Assembly (NCBI GenBank): GCA_002842035.1 | Contig: PHBP01000003.1 | Span: 124,001-188,000, forward strand | Direction of reading: 5' to 3' | DNA: 64,000 nt | From: Candidatus Cloacimonetes bacterium HGW-Cloacimonetes-2 | GTDB lineage: Bacteria > Cloacimonadota > Cloacimonadia > Cloacimonadales > Cloacimonadaceae | In this document: piece after piece, positions 55,304 to 64,000 of the stretch | How positions within the stretch are numbered: the stretch's first letter is position 1 | Layout of the letters: each line of letters begins with the position of its first letter | The notes under the pieces: model-generated | The model's database searches: none | What the model was told of the DNA's origin: nothing | The model's input: the letters and a program-made list of their open reading frames with translations, nothing else | Made by a program: the position numbers and the translations under genes

Positions 55304-55336
55304 AGATATTCCTGATATTGTGAACTATCTTAAGTT

Positions 55337-56461
55337 CTATAGGAATTCATAATGAAAAGGGTAGTTGTCTGATGTAAAGTTATCCAAAAATTGTAGTTGT
55401 TGGCCCCCAGAGAGCAGGTCAAATTTCTCTAGGACTTTGTTCAAATGATGGTTTCGGCACTGGAACTGACAATCAGCGTGATTTACATCTCTGATCAGAT
55501 TAGCACGTTTATCGCTCTGTAGGATTTCGACGAGTGTTGAGTGAGAAAGATCTCCTATCTCATAGGCTATGTCCCCTATATGTGAACAGCAGAAGTAAAC
55601 CTTGTTATCATGACCAATGCTAGCGGTAAAATTCGCCCCTTGGCAACCAATATAAGACTTCCTGGTCTGATTATTGATGTAATCCTCAAATTTATTCACA
55701 TTAGGAATGATCTGAGTATGAGAATTGGAGTAGTTCTGAATTAGATTGATCAAGAATCCAGTTTCTAAAGAATATGTGATATTACTCAATGTATGGCGTT
55801 CATATGCTACATTGTCCACGGGTCTTATCTGGACAAAATCAACCTCAAGGTCAACGAAGAATCTCACAGATTCCTCAATGTCAGCTCTCGATTGATCTAC
55901 CCACACAATTTGAACTCCCACAATAGATTTGGTTTTCTCTCGCTTACTTAGTGACATGTAGCTTGATATTGTGTTCATCAATTTGAGATATGTACTTTCT
56001 GTTGTACCTCTTAGTCTGCAATATGTCTCTTTCACAGCAGAATCTATGCTGAACCGTACAAAACTAACATATTGCTCCATCTCAAGAAGATCATTACAGC
56101 AAATGTTTGAACCGTTAGTGATCAGCCCGACCGAAAGGTCTTTATCCTTTGCGTATTTAACTGCTCTAAGTAGATTCCTATTTAGGGATGGCTCTCCTCC
56201 ACCAGTAATTGTAATCGACTTTCCAATACGAGCAATCTCATCGATTACTTTTTTTATCTCGCTCCATTTGAGCATTGAGTCTGATCTATAGTTCTTGCAA
56301 GCACAATAAAGGCAATTTTGATCGCAAACCCCACTTAGGGATAACTCATAAACAATGGGGAATACGGTTTGTTTGTTTAAGTATAATTCCATTTGCTTTC
56401 GGTGATAGAACAGCTTCGATTGCTCAAACGGATAATAGCTTTGCCTAGGTAGATCTAGCAT
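55337..56461 (-). CDS. Radical SAM enzyme with SPASM-like C-terminal cysteines
   Basis: 374 residues from the ATG at 56,461, which overlaps the previous gene's stop by 7 bases. The radical SAM cluster motif is C46-x3-C50-x2-C53 (CDQNCLYC), followed by the GGGEP motif (about 87-91). The C-terminal part has further cysteines (IGCQGANF, YFCCSH, CQFQC) like a SPASM/twitch auxiliary-cluster domain used to modify peptides. No peptide substrate of the usual kind is adjacent; the 39-residue frame downstream is a candidate. It does not match viperin's CNYxCxFC motif. Confidence 0.8.
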   Translation of the reverse strand: MLDLPRQSYYPFEQSKLFYHRKQMELYLNKQTVFPIVYELSLSGVCDQNCLYCACKNYRSDSMLKWSEIKKVIDEIARIGKSITITGGGEPSLNRNLLRAVKYAKDKDLSVGLITNGSNICCNDLLEMEQYVSFVRFSIDSAVKETYCRLRGTTESTYLKLMNTISSYMSLSKREKTKSIVGVQIVWVDQSRADIEESVRFFVDLEVDFVQIRPVDNVAYERHTLSNITYSLETGFLINLIQNYSNSHTQIIPNVNKFEDYINNQTRKSYIGCQGANFTASIGHDNKVYFCCSHIGDIAYEIGDLSHSTLVEILQSDKRANLIRDVNHADCQFQCRNHHLNKVLEKFDLLSGGQQLQFLDNFTSDNYPFHYEFL

Positions 56462-57429
56462 TCTAATCTTTTGTCCTTCTTGACAAGACGAATCACCCAA
56501 TTGCCAATGCTAAGCAACTGATTTGAGAAAAAAATGACCATCAATGCTATAGAAAACAAGCATACAAGGGCTAAACTTGTAGATTGTGTCAATCGCATAG
56601 TTACAAACCCTAGGCTGTGTTTGATCAAAATAACCAAGAATCCTATCATTGACAGAGTCAAAAAAACAAGAACAATCGACAAAAGCCACTCAATCTCCCC
56701 AGACATTCCCGCTTTTTTGTACTTCTCAGTTTTATCATATATGAAGAGCTCTTTGTCAAACCTGTTTATTGCGCTGCTCTCATATACCAGAAACCTGATA
56801 ATATTCAGTTTCTCGATGTATGTAGAATGTACTTTCGCAGCCTTTTTGACATAACACCATAAAAACTTTGTTAGGAGTGATAAAAAGACAATCAAAATAG
56901 CGAATACCGTATAGCGATGATCGTTGCTAAAAGTGAGACCTAAATACATGAAATAGCTATGCATAAGCTTTCTATCGTACTTATTAGGTTCAAATTGCAG
57001 ATACCAAGATTTCTTGTTTGCTGAGAGCTTATAGTACTTCTCCGGGAGCCACTTCTCGGACACAGAATCTTGTACAGCAAGATTGCAGTCTACTTGGGAA
57101 TGATCATCTCTTGTTCTGAATAGTTTGAGATCATCAGTAGGCTTCTCACTGAGAACTCTCTGCATCTGCTTCATAGTAATTCTATACGGTAGAGACACAT
57201 CTTCATATCCCGTTGTAAGAATGTTACTGTTAGGGCTGTCTGCCGAGTTTACCAGATAAAGAGCACCCCCGCTTATCAATGCTGTAAGGAATGCAATGTA
57301 CAACTGAATAAAAAACTGAACTTTGTGGTCTGTAGCTTCTAACTTGCTTGAGGTGTCTTTAAAATCCTCAATGAGCAGCTCTTGTTCATTGCATTTTGAT
57401 ATTGACTGGTGAGTTTCATTCTCATTCAT
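56455..57429 (-). CDS. Polytopic membrane protein of unknown function, partner of the radical SAM gene
   Basis: 324 residues from the ATG at 57,429 (GGAG 7 bases before). About four membrane helices: FFIQLYIAFLTALISGGALY, a helix near 155-175 (YTVFAILIVFLSLLTKFLW), one near 245-265 (WLLSIVLVFLTLSMIGFLVIL) and the C-terminal SLALVCLFSIALMVIFFSN. A soluble loop of about 110 residues lies between the first two. No family recognised. Its stop overlaps the start of the radical SAM gene, so the products are likely made together. Confidence 0.65.
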   Translation of the reverse strand: MNENETHQSISKCNEQELLIEDFKDTSSKLEATDHKVQFFIQLYIAFLTALISGGALYLVNSADSPNSNILTTGYEDVSLPYRITMKQMQRVLSEKPTDDLKLFRTRDDHSQVDCNLAVQDSVSEKWLPEKYYKLSANKKSWYLQFEPNKYDRKLMHSYFMYLGLTFSNDHRYTVFAILIVFLSLLTKFLWCYVKKAAKVHSTYIEKLNIIRFLVYESSAINRFDKELFIYDKTEKYKKAGMSGEIEWLLSIVLVFLTLSMIGFLVILIKHSLGFVTMRLTQSTSLALVCLFSIALMVIFFSNQLLSIGNWVIRLVKKDKRLEC

Positions 57430-57508
57430 ATACGATCTCCTCAATAATTCTTTGAGCAAATATCACTATCAAGATACTACTCACTCATCTTCAATCTCCT
57501 AACAAGCT

Positions 57509-60500
57509 CTATTCGGTGCTCTCCATCTGCTGCACAATCTCCATTGTCTTCACGCTCACCGTGCAAACACGCATCAGCAAGTCTATCACCTTTTCTTTGT
57601 AATCGGCAAAGCGGTAGGTATTGAAAAGCTTGGCGATGGTGGGGTCTTTGGGTTTCTTTTCTTTGTATTGGTCAAGCACCCATTCCAGTGCGCTGCGGTT
57701 ACCAAGCTTATAATCCCAGGCAAGCTGCGGTATTCCGGTAAGGCTGGTAACCTCATCCAGAATGATGCTGCCATGCTCCTTATCCGCTTTCAGCTTTGCT
57801 TTGGGTGTGCCGATTGTGTCCAGTTCGGTATCTATGCGTGTTAAGGGATATGGCTCCACAGCTTCAAAGCCGATATGCAGTTCCATAAGTTCTTTACCCC
57901 ATTCTGCCCAGGTACGGAAGCCATCATAATAGGGTATGCGGGGAAAGCTGCGTTTAAGATTAAGCTCATACTTGGCGCGGTAAGCAGGATGGTGCAGCAC
58001 GGCATACACATAGTGAAAGATATCCGTTTTGCTGATGGCAGCATCGGCATAATGCGCACGGAACTCTGCCAATGCCCAATCGGTGATGTTATCATGGCGG
58101 TTGCCGTCTTGGTCGTAACGGTAAAGAGGAAGGCATTGAGCAGGATCAAGCGAGAATACTGCATAATTCGGCAAGATATTTGTGGAAATCAAGCCGAAAT
58201 CTAATCTACTCCCCGAAACAAAGCACATTACATAGTTGTCAAACGTAGGATATTGTATTGGAAAGATTGCATCTTGCTGATAGACTCTGTGCGTTATTAT
58301 TCTGTCGCAGTATGTGTGTTGCTTTACAAAGGGGCGATAAAATGAAGGTCTGATTCTACTCTCATCGAATTCCAGCATTGAATTCCGTGTTAGATGAGAT
58401 TCAAGCTCTTCTGTCCACTTAATTGATCGGTCTACGAAATCGTTAACTTTAGTCTGTCTATCGGAACACAGCCATCTCGCCTTCTCATTGTTAAAGAAGT
58501 CTATGAAGTATTTAGCCTTTTTAATTGTAGATTCTCTATCTACATCATATACCCATTCATCACGAGCCGTTACAATTCCATTGGAGAACAAATCAAATAT
58601 AACTCCAACCTTATTAGTGCTATTCTTAACCGCTTTATCCGCCACAGGCATCATCTCTTCCCAATCGTTTTCCACCAAGTCTATCCAGTTGTTATCTTTA
58701 TCCGGCTGGATATGCTCAAAGGGAATACTCTCCAATTTGCTTTCTGTTAGCCATTGCAGTTTATCTTCTTTGCGCCATTCATCCTGCATGGTTATGTATT
58801 GTATTCTGCAAGCGCTATTATCTCTTTTATGCTTTTTGATCAGGAACATAATCGCCACCCCGGTCTGGATGCCAAATACATTGTGGGTGGTTCCGGCAAT
58901 CTTGGGATTTTGCCTCACATCACTCTTAGTGTCTATGATATAAGCATAATCAAACTCGTCTTGAACACATTTCCTAAAACCATCGGCTTCTCTTGCATCA
59001 ATATAGTTCCTGTTTGTTATAAAAGCTATGATTCCGTTTTCATCAATTCTATCCATTGCCCAACGATAGAATCTTCTATACATGTCATACGATTTAGCTT
59101 TCTGGGCAGTACTGTGCTTTATGTATGTGTTCTTGATCCGTTTATCAATCTTGGGATATTCCCTATTCTTGTTATTCTCGTTTTCGTTCATCTGGTTGGC
59201 ATTGTAGGGTGGGTTACCAATAATCACCGAAATTTTACTTATGTTTTGGCGGTTTATTCTTTTGGCGTTCTCGTCACTGACGAAATTTGCATATGTTTCT
59301 CCCGCTTCTCGAAAGTTCACATAGTTATCCAGGGTATCCACAAAGCAGAGGTTTTCGAACTCCGCATAGCTGCTCATCTTTTGCTTATAGGTGAATTCAA
59401 TATTCAGATTGGCGATATAATAGGGCAAAATCTCCACTTCGTTGGCATGCAGTTCGTGCTTATATTTATACTCCAGCTTGTCCTTGCGGATATGGTCTAT
59501 AATGTCGCAGATAAAGGTGCCGGTGCCTGTGGCGGGATCAAGTATTTCCACACCCTTATCCTGCAGCATCTTGCCAAAGTGCTTTTGCAGCAGGTAATCC
59601 GTGCTGTCTATCATAAAGCGGACAATCTCGTTTGGGGTGTAAACCACTCCCAGGCGGTCTGCCTTCTTGGGGCTATAGCTTTTGTAAAAGGTTTCATACA
59701 CTACTTTCAGGAAGCGTTGCTTTTCGTGGTGATCGGCAATCTGAGCGGCGCGGGCATTGATGGTATCGTAATAATGTTTAATTCCTGCCAGACAGCTATT
59801 GCGTACTTCTCTGGTAAAGAAGGTGGCAACCAGCTTTTCCAGTTCGCGGGCAATGTTATTATCCTGATGGAAGTATGGCTCATCGAAGATGGTATTAAAG
59901 ATATCGGCAGTAAGGATATGCTGGATAACCATTTCGCGGATATCCTCCGGCGTGATGTTGGGGTTCACCACTTCACGCAGCAAATCCAGAAAGCTGTTGC
60001 GTGCCTTCTGATAAGCCCGGTTCTGCTCAGCATTGGTTTCAATCATGGTGCGCAGGGCTTCCGTAACCTTGGGGACATCGGCTTTGAACAGCTCTATCGC
60101 TACTCTGAACTCATGCACTTCGGGACGCTCGAAGTTTACAAACTGCTTAAGCAGCTTATCCAGCTTGGGCACATCCTCCATTTTACATTCTGCCACGCGT
60201 CTGCCGTTTTGATATAATACAGCATGGGCACTATCTTCAAAGAGGATGTTATCGTCAGGATAGCCTTTGGCGAATTTGCCTGCGATTTCTTTTTCCAGAT
60301 CGTCAAATTCATCCTTGCTTTCCCAATAGCCCCAATCCAGCACCAATGTGTCCTTAAGCGTGCCATCGGGTGTAACATTCTTGCCAAGCTTGCCTTTAAC
60401 GGGAACTTCCGGCACAAGACGCAGGTCTTTGGCTTTGGCGTATTCGCCCAGCAGCTTGATAAAAGCAAGACGGATGGAGGATTCATTGGGTTTACCGCTA

Positions 60501-60556
60501 CGATGCTTGAGTTCAGCCAGTTCGTTTAGAAAGCGTTGTATCGCTATATCGCTCAT
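57509..60556 (-). CDS. Single-chain restriction-modification enzyme, N6-adenine methylase (type ISP/IIG-like)
   Basis: 1,015 residues. N-terminal nuclease: Asp64 (TPDGTLKD) and Glu79-x-Lys81 (GYWESKDE), a PD-(D/E)XK arrangement. Methylase motifs: DPATGTGTF near 340 and GNPPYN near 447. The C-terminal 450 residues should be target recognition (RPSFYRPFVKQHTYCDR block). One polypeptide can therefore both cut and methylate. It is not accompanied by separate S or R genes. It begins the second accessory patch and is separated from the membrane-protein gene by 79 bases. Recognition sequence cannot be inferred. Confidence 0.88.
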   Translation of the reverse strand: MSDIAIQRFLNELAELKHRSGKPNESSIRLAFIKLLGEYAKAKDLRLVPEVPVKGKLGKNVTPDGTLKDTLVLDWGYWESKDEFDDLEKEIAGKFAKGYPDDNILFEDSAHAVLYQNGRRVAECKMEDVPKLDKLLKQFVNFERPEVHEFRVAIELFKADVPKVTEALRTMIETNAEQNRAYQKARNSFLDLLREVVNPNITPEDIREMVIQHILTADIFNTIFDEPYFHQDNNIARELEKLVATFFTREVRNSCLAGIKHYYDTINARAAQIADHHEKQRFLKVVYETFYKSYSPKKADRLGVVYTPNEIVRFMIDSTDYLLQKHFGKMLQDKGVEILDPATGTGTFICDIIDHIRKDKLEYKYKHELHANEVEILPYYIANLNIEFTYKQKMSSYAEFENLCFVDTLDNYVNFREAGETYANFVSDENAKRINRQNISKISVIIGNPPYNANQMNENENNKNREYPKIDKRIKNTYIKHSTAQKAKSYDMYRRFYRWAMDRIDENGIIAFITNRNYIDAREADGFRKCVQDEFDYAYIIDTKSDVRQNPKIAGTTHNVFGIQTGVAIMFLIKKHKRDNSACRIQYITMQDEWRKEDKLQWLTESKLESIPFEHIQPDKDNNWIDLVENDWEEMMPVADKAVKNSTNKVGVIFDLFSNGIVTARDEWVYDVDRESTIKKAKYFIDFFNNEKARWLCSDRQTKVNDFVDRSIKWTEELESHLTRNSMLEFDESRIRPSFYRPFVKQHTYCDRIITHRVYQQDAIFPIQYPTFDNYVMCFVSGSRLDFGLISTNILPNYAVFSLDPAQCLPLYRYDQDGNRHDNITDWALAEFRAHYADAAISKTDIFHYVYAVLHHPAYRAKYELNLKRSFPRIPYYDGFRTWAEWGKELMELHIGFEAVEPYPLTRIDTELDTIGTPKAKLKADKEHGSIILDEVTSLTGIPQLAWDYKLGNRSALEWVLDQYKEKKPKDPTIAKLFNTYRFADYKEKVIDLLMRVCTVSVKTMEIVQQMESTE

Positions 60557-60592
60557 ATTCCCTCAGACATTTAATCTTTTTTGAAGCTTTTT

Positions 60593-60697
60593 TTAGGGCT
60601 TGCTTTTGGTCAAGATTTTTGTTTGGGGAGGTGATAGAAGTGGTAGATATCCACAAATATCAAAAAGAATACTACAGCTATACAATACCTTGCGCAT
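60593..60697 (-). CDS. Possible 34-residue upstream peptide of the restriction gene
   Basis: An ATG at 60,697 has a perfect GGAGG 7 bases before it and opens 34 codons (MRKVLYSCSILFDICGYL...), ending 36 bases before the restriction-modification start. The ribosome binding site is the only positive evidence. It could be a leader peptide or chance. Confidence 0.25.
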   Translation of the reverse strand: MRKVLYSCSILFDICGYLPLLSPPQTKILTKSKP

Positions 60698-60817
60698 CTG
60701 CTATCCTCCTAAGACCCTATCTCCATTTCAATCCTCACTCCGATTGACTATCACTTTGAGATTGACAGGCTGTCCCGGGCTGCAGAATGGCTCATAGATA
60801 AAGACAGGGAGGATAGG

Positions 60818-61582
60818 ATGACCAGACCCAAAGTCGTATTGTATGTTGGTGCGTCCGTGGATGGCAGGATCACTATGGCGCCCAATTCCACGATGTTTGA
60901 CGCTTATAAGCAACCGGAGCTCTACGCGATGCTCTTTTCCTGGGAGGAGTGGGAAGCCTTTCGAAAAGAAGTATTTGCGCTTCACCAGCCGGATATGTAT
61001 CTGGAGGGATCAAATATGCTGATCGCAGAAGATCAGGAGCCTACTGAGCTACCTAGATTTGAAGGTAATGCCGAAGAGCTCTATAGAGATTATCTTCCGG
61101 AAGATATTATGAATCGTCCCGGCAGAACAAGCTGGACTGCCGTAGTCGATGGCAGAGGCAGATTTAGAAATGGCTATACAGCCGATTGTGACGATCCCGC
61201 CACCTATATGGTGCATCTTACCACCGAGACAGCACCTCCTGAGTATCTGGCTTTTCTGAAAAGCCGCAATATCCCATATCTGATCGAGGGCAAGGAAAGG
61301 GTCGATCTGCCCGCGATGCTTGCCAAGCTAAAGACCAAGCTGGGTGTAAATACCATTGCCACCAGCTCCGGCGGCAAGCTAAGCGGAGCTTTGATCCGCT
61401 CTGGATTGCTTGATGAGATCAATATCCTGCTGAGCCCGCTCGTGATCGGTGGCTATGAGATTCCATCGCTCTTTGACTCACCGGAACCCCGCTGGCCTGA
61501 TCTACTACCCAGTAAACTCCGGCTTGTATCCGTAAAGACCCTCCCCGGAGACAAAATCTGGCTTAGGTACGAGGTGATATAG
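60818..61582 (+). CDS. RibD C-terminal/dihydrofolate reductase-like protein
   Basis: 254 residues, with GGGAGG about 6 bases before the ATG. The NADPH-binding fold of RibD-C shows as YVGASVDGRI (residues 9-18), the TIATSSGGKLSGALI block (about 183-197) and the end LLSPLVIGG. RibD-C reduces the ribosylamino-pyrimidine in riboflavin synthesis; stand-alone members often have other or unknown substrates. No other rib gene is near, so the substrate is uncertain. One of the few plus-strand core genes here. Confidence 0.85.
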   Translation: MTRPKVVLYVGASVDGRITMAPNSTMFDAYKQPELYAMLFSWEEWEAFRKEVFALHQPDMYLEGSNMLIAEDQEPTELPRFEGNAEELYRDYLPEDIMNRPGRTSWTAVVDGRGRFRNGYTADCDDPATYMVHLTTETAPPEYLAFLKSRNIPYLIEGKERVDLPAMLAKLKTKLGVNTIATSSGGKLSGALIRSGLLDEINILLSPLVIGGYEIPSLFDSPEPRWPDLLPSKLRLVSVKTLPGDKIWLRYEVI

Positions 61583-61686
61583 GGCCAATAGCTATGTCGC
61601 AGCCTATGAGCTGAGGATCTGCTATCCGGTATAAACTCAAGAGCTTACTCAAGAGATTGCTTGGGAAAGGCTGGAAGAGGTGACGT

Positions 61687-62574
61687 TTATGGTATGCGGA
61701 ATTCCGTTCTGGTGCCCCAGCCAAAAAAGACAATCGGTTCCCAGCTTTGGTGTCCATTTACCCGTACTTGTTCCATCCCGAGCTGTATCCCAAAGTAGTT
61801 TGACTTGCGGTAGTAGTAGTCCAGGTGTCCCATCAGCGCATTGCGATTTACGTTTAGCCGAGCTTGGTCGGGGAAATAGTGAAAAGTGTAATTCATGAAG
61901 CCCCTTTCTATCAAGCTTAGATCGCTGATCACCGTATCGTAGGCAATTCTGGCGGTTCCACTGATTACTATTTGTTTTTCGTCCGGCAAGCTGATCTGTT
62001 TGCTGATTGTGACTGGCAATTCGACCCCTTGATAACCGTAGCGAAGCTTGCTATTATCAGCGATGGATTCGACTCCTGCCCCGACTCCATAAGCTGGAAA
62101 GGCTGCCAGGTAACAATCATCGCCAAGCGAGAATGATTTCTGAAGGTGGAATCTGGCATAAAATGATCCTCTCAGATCAGATACGGGGTAAGGCAGGTCG
62201 CTCATATAGGAATATCCTATATTGGTAGTGTAGCCGGGTCCTATAAAGAAGGCTAACTGAGCACCTATTGCATAGTCCTTTCCCAATCCAATTGTATAGC
62301 TCACAGGAGTTTGAGCCCACAGTATCTTTCTATTCTGGTCCTTTACAAAGCTATCTGCGCAGGCTGGACTATAATCCTGATTCCTGTATATGAAACTGGA
62401 GGAGGATAAGCCGGAATTGGAAATAACAGTCATATGGGGGAGAGGCACGGCGTTGTGCAGGTGAGTATTGGGGATGCTGGAACATGCGCACAATGCCAAG
62501 AGGCACAAGACGATTGGAACCAGCTTTGATAATGATGACAAGACTACAGGGTTAATGCTCTTTTCACGATCCAT
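61687..62574 (-). CDS. Lipoprotein with beta-rich domain, probable outer-membrane protein
   Basis: 295 residues from the ATG at 62,574 (GGAG 5 bases before). A signal with a lipobox-like LCLLALCACSS places a lipidated cysteine near residue 32. The rest is beta-rich with alternating aromatic residues (YTIGLGKDYAIGAQLAFFIG, FHYFPDQARLNV, YFGIQLGMEQVRV) and resembles small outer-membrane barrel-like proteins of the FCB group. No enzyme motif. Function unknown. Confidence 0.7.
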   Translation of the reverse strand: MDREKSINPVVLSSLSKLVPIVLCLLALCACSSIPNTHLHNAVPLPHMTVISNSGLSSSSFIYRNQDYSPACADSFVKDQNRKILWAQTPVSYTIGLGKDYAIGAQLAFFIGPGYTTNIGYSYMSDLPYPVSDLRGSFYARFHLQKSFSLGDDCYLAAFPAYGVGAGVESIADNSKLRYGYQGVELPVTISKQISLPDEKQIVISGTARIAYDTVISDLSLIERGFMNYTFHYFPDQARLNVNRNALMGHLDYYYRKSNYFGIQLGMEQVRVNGHQSWEPIVFFGWGTRTEFRIP

Positions 62575-62637
62575 TTCAGCTCCTAAGCGAATGTTATTCA
62601 TCGAGAGCCAGTTAATAGCTCTTCTACGAGATGTCAA

Positions 62638-63008
62638 GCTTCGGATTGAGTTCTATTTTATTATTAGGCAGCGTTTATTCACTAGATCGGCATTGGTGCT
62701 GCATTCAGGACTAAGCCATTAGTGGCGATACCATATCGATAGAGGGCAGTCCATTATAGCCCACCCTTTGAGCGGTAGTTTCATAAAACATTGCCGGACA
62801 GCCGTATCGTGTATGTTCAAGCAGGATTCAAGCAGGATACAAGCAGGATACAAGCATCCTGTCAAAGGGAGCGCAGTTCACAAAGCACCCACTTAAACTC
62901 GCTCATAGATATCTCCCTCCTTACAGCCTCTTTTCTCCCTCTTAGTGGGAGAATCGTGGGGGATAGCTGCTTGCAGTGAGCGATCGAGCGTAGGTAAAAA
63001 CAACAGCT
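62638..63008. other. Intergenic region with repeat copy 2
   Basis: 371 bases between two minus-strand genes. Besides the dispersed repeat at 62,817-62,980 I see no gene with a ribosome binding site. The open frame running through the repeat contains the same reading (FKQDTSRIQA) as the frame in copy 1 only because the DNA is repeated. Confidence 0.5.
62817..62980. repeat. Dispersed intergenic repeat, copy 2
   Basis: Units CAAGCAGGATT (62,818) and CAAGCAGGATA (62,829, 62,840) followed by CAAGCAT, TCAA, GAGCGC, a CACCC block and a GGGGAT...TGCTTGCA block. This is the counterpart of 2,492-2,655. Confidence 0.7.
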
Positions 63009-64000
63009 CTATCTGAGCAGGAGGAAGCGCCGGCTGGCTTGTTGCAGGCTGCCAGTGCATTTCAGGATATAGATCCCAGCCGGGAGCTTGCCGGTATTCA
63101 TCAGCTCTGTGAGGCTGCCCAATTGATGCAAGCCGGGCTGATCGAGATCGAGCAGGCGTTCGCCCAATTTCCTGCCCTTGATATCAAATAGGGCCAGGCG
63201 GACCGGGGAGGCTGCTTTGAGCGAAAGATTGATACTGGGAGCGCTGCTGGAGGGATTGGGGTATAGCGAAAGCTCAATGGGGGAGGGGCTAAGAGAGGGA
63301 TCGATACTTCCAACGGGAATCTCCACGGAATAGCCATTGCTGGGCTCGCTTGTTCCCATGGAATAGATTGCTTCGATAGTATAGTAGTAGCTGCCGGCGG
63401 GGAGATCTAGATCGAGGTAGCTCGCAGTATCCGTGCTGCCTATCATTACGCCATCCCGGCATACTTGATAGCCCTGGACAATGTAATCGGTGAGCGGAGC
63501 GTCCCAGCTCAAAAGAACATCGCCATCCAGAGTATCGGCAGAAAGATTGGTGGGGGAGGCGAGCAGCAGATTGATATTTATATCCCAGCCCTGATCCTCG
63601 AGCATCCCAAGCACAATGGGGGCGGGATATCGCAGCACAGAGCCATAGTAGGCTGTGGTGACCCCGGAGGCATTCTCGGTACCGTTGTAAACATCGGCAG
63701 AGAGTCTGGCAGTGCGCGCCAGATTGAAGGCTCCGGCATAGAGGATGGGCTCTTGATCGCCATTGTAAAGCATCCCGTGAGCACCGGAATAGCGGAGGTT
63801 TCCGCCGGTAAGCTGGGCATTCAGAGCCGGAGAGGGATTTGGGAAGAGATTGCTATCTACAAGTGATTGTCCCTGGGCATTGCAGACGAAAGTATCGTAA
63901 ATGGCAGGGGAGCCCTGCATCTGTTCCCAGGCAAAGGAAGGAGTGAGCCCCAGAACGCTGGGATCGAGGGCACCATAGGTACCGTATCCTTGCTGGACGT
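63009..64000 (-). CDS. Secreted protein with Fn3 domain and C-terminal sorting domain, N-terminus beyond the window
   Basis: The frame stays open from the stop at 63,009 through 64,000 (330 codons seen); an internal ATG at 63,920 is not the real start, since the reading continues as LTPSFAWEQM upstream. A fibronectin-type-III-like domain (about 190 residues before the end: LSADTLDGDVLLSWDAPLTD) precedes a C-terminal sorting domain of the type IX/Por kind: LSLYPNPSSSAPSINLSL, VRLALFDIKGRKLGE, LPAGIYILKC. The upstream part (GALDPSVLGLTPSFAWEQM, FVCNAQGQSLVD) may belong to a secreted protease or other hydrolase whose catalytic region lies outside the window. Confidence 0.8.
   Translation of the reverse strand, partial: VQQGYGTYGALDPSVLGLTPSFAWEQMQGSPAIYDTFVCNAQGQSLVDSNLFPNPSPALNAQLTGGNLRYSGAHGMLYNGDQEPILYAGAFNLARTARLSADVYNGTENASGVTTAYYGSVLRYPAPIVLGMLEDQGWDININLLLASPTNLSADTLDGDVLLSWDAPLTDYIVQGYQVCRDGVMIGSTDTASYLDLDLPAGSYYYTIEAIYSMGTSEPSNGYSVEIPVGSIDPSLSPSPIELSLYPNPSSSAPSINLSLKAASPVRLALFDIKGRKLGERLLDLDQPGLHQLGSLTELMNTGKLPAGIYILKCTGSLQQASRRFLLLR

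Noticed and set aside
55337-56461. Prokaryotic viperin
   Set aside because: The cluster motif is CDQNCLYC and the C-terminus has SPASM-like cysteines; viperins have a CNYxCxFC-type motif and a different C-terminus.
58754-60217. Long plus-strand open frame (487 codons) opposite the restriction-modification gene
   Set aside because: It is antisense to a gene with clear nuclease and methylase motifs; its own translation is low-complexity hydrophobic and matches nothing.
1-64000. tRNA or rRNA genes
   Set aside because: No cloverleaf or rRNA-like segment was recognised in any intergenic region by eye; a covariance-model search would be decisive.

Overview
The window looks like a bacterial chromosome of the FCB superphylum. 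My best guess is Cloacimonadota or a relative. This rests on a secreted protein with a C-terminal sorting domain of the type IX/Por kind at the right edge, an Ig/cadherin-like surface protein, and a very large TPR-GAF-sigma-54 regulator; none of these is diagnostic. The core genes are tightly packed and often overlap by 1-8 bases.

Layout. (1) 1-13,636 is core chromosome, almost all on the minus strand: a cNMP-binding protein (cut by the edge), pcm, surE, a small membrane protein, yjbQ, a HAD phosphatase, an MscS channel, an orphan ABC permease, murB, a DnaQ-DinG exonuclease/helicase and a 1,428-residue sigma-54 activator. (2) About 13,814-48,079 is best explained as one 34-kb Mu/Tn7-type transposon. 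Its left end carries six ~21-bp TGACA...TGTCA sites. Its right end carries the same sites in inverted orientation, and the outermost copies on both ends share TGACACCnnAAATGTCA. Just inside the right end lie a detached helix-turn-helix protein, a DDE transposase of MuA type, a MuB/TnsC-like ATPase, a winged-helix protein and a divergent LexA/CI-type repressor. No phage structural genes are present. (3) 48,312-54,927 returns to core genes: an AlkD-like glycosylase, a surface protein and an RND pump with its adaptor. (4) 55,184-60,697 is a second small accessory patch: a radical SAM enzyme, a membrane protein and a single-chain restriction-modification enzyme. (5) 60,818-64,000 is core again: a RibD-C reductase, a lipoprotein and a secreted protein.

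The cargo of the large element is almost wholly antiviral in character. From left to right it holds: a TIR-like protein with a possible Abi-type partner; an ADP-ribosylglycohydrolase, a DarT-family ADP-ribosyltransferase and a UvrD-like helicase; an HNH-TPR-GreAB-C-PIN protein; an FRG-domain protein; an Eco57I-type adenine methylase and a SNF2 helicase; a Fic AMP-transferase; a giant DEAD/DUF1998 helicase with a C-terminal nuclease; a small HTH regulator; and a four-gene unit of unknown function containing a PD-(D/E)XK-like nuclease. The SNF2 helicase, methylase and DUF1998 helicase together resemble class 1 DISARM with drmA and drmB fused and no separate drmC. Eight genes from Fic (32,422) to the glycohydrolase (16,097) form one co-directional run with gaps of at most 37 bases.

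Regulation is visible at three places: 42-bp tandem palindromic repeats in front of the Fic operon; a family of TGTCACAGTG motifs shared by the right end and the first gene of the transposition operon; and a repressor that keeps the residues needed for RecA-stimulated self-cleavage. I infer that transposition of the island is tied to DNA damage. The main untested points are the exact termini and target duplication, and whether the island genes act as one system or as several stacked ones.
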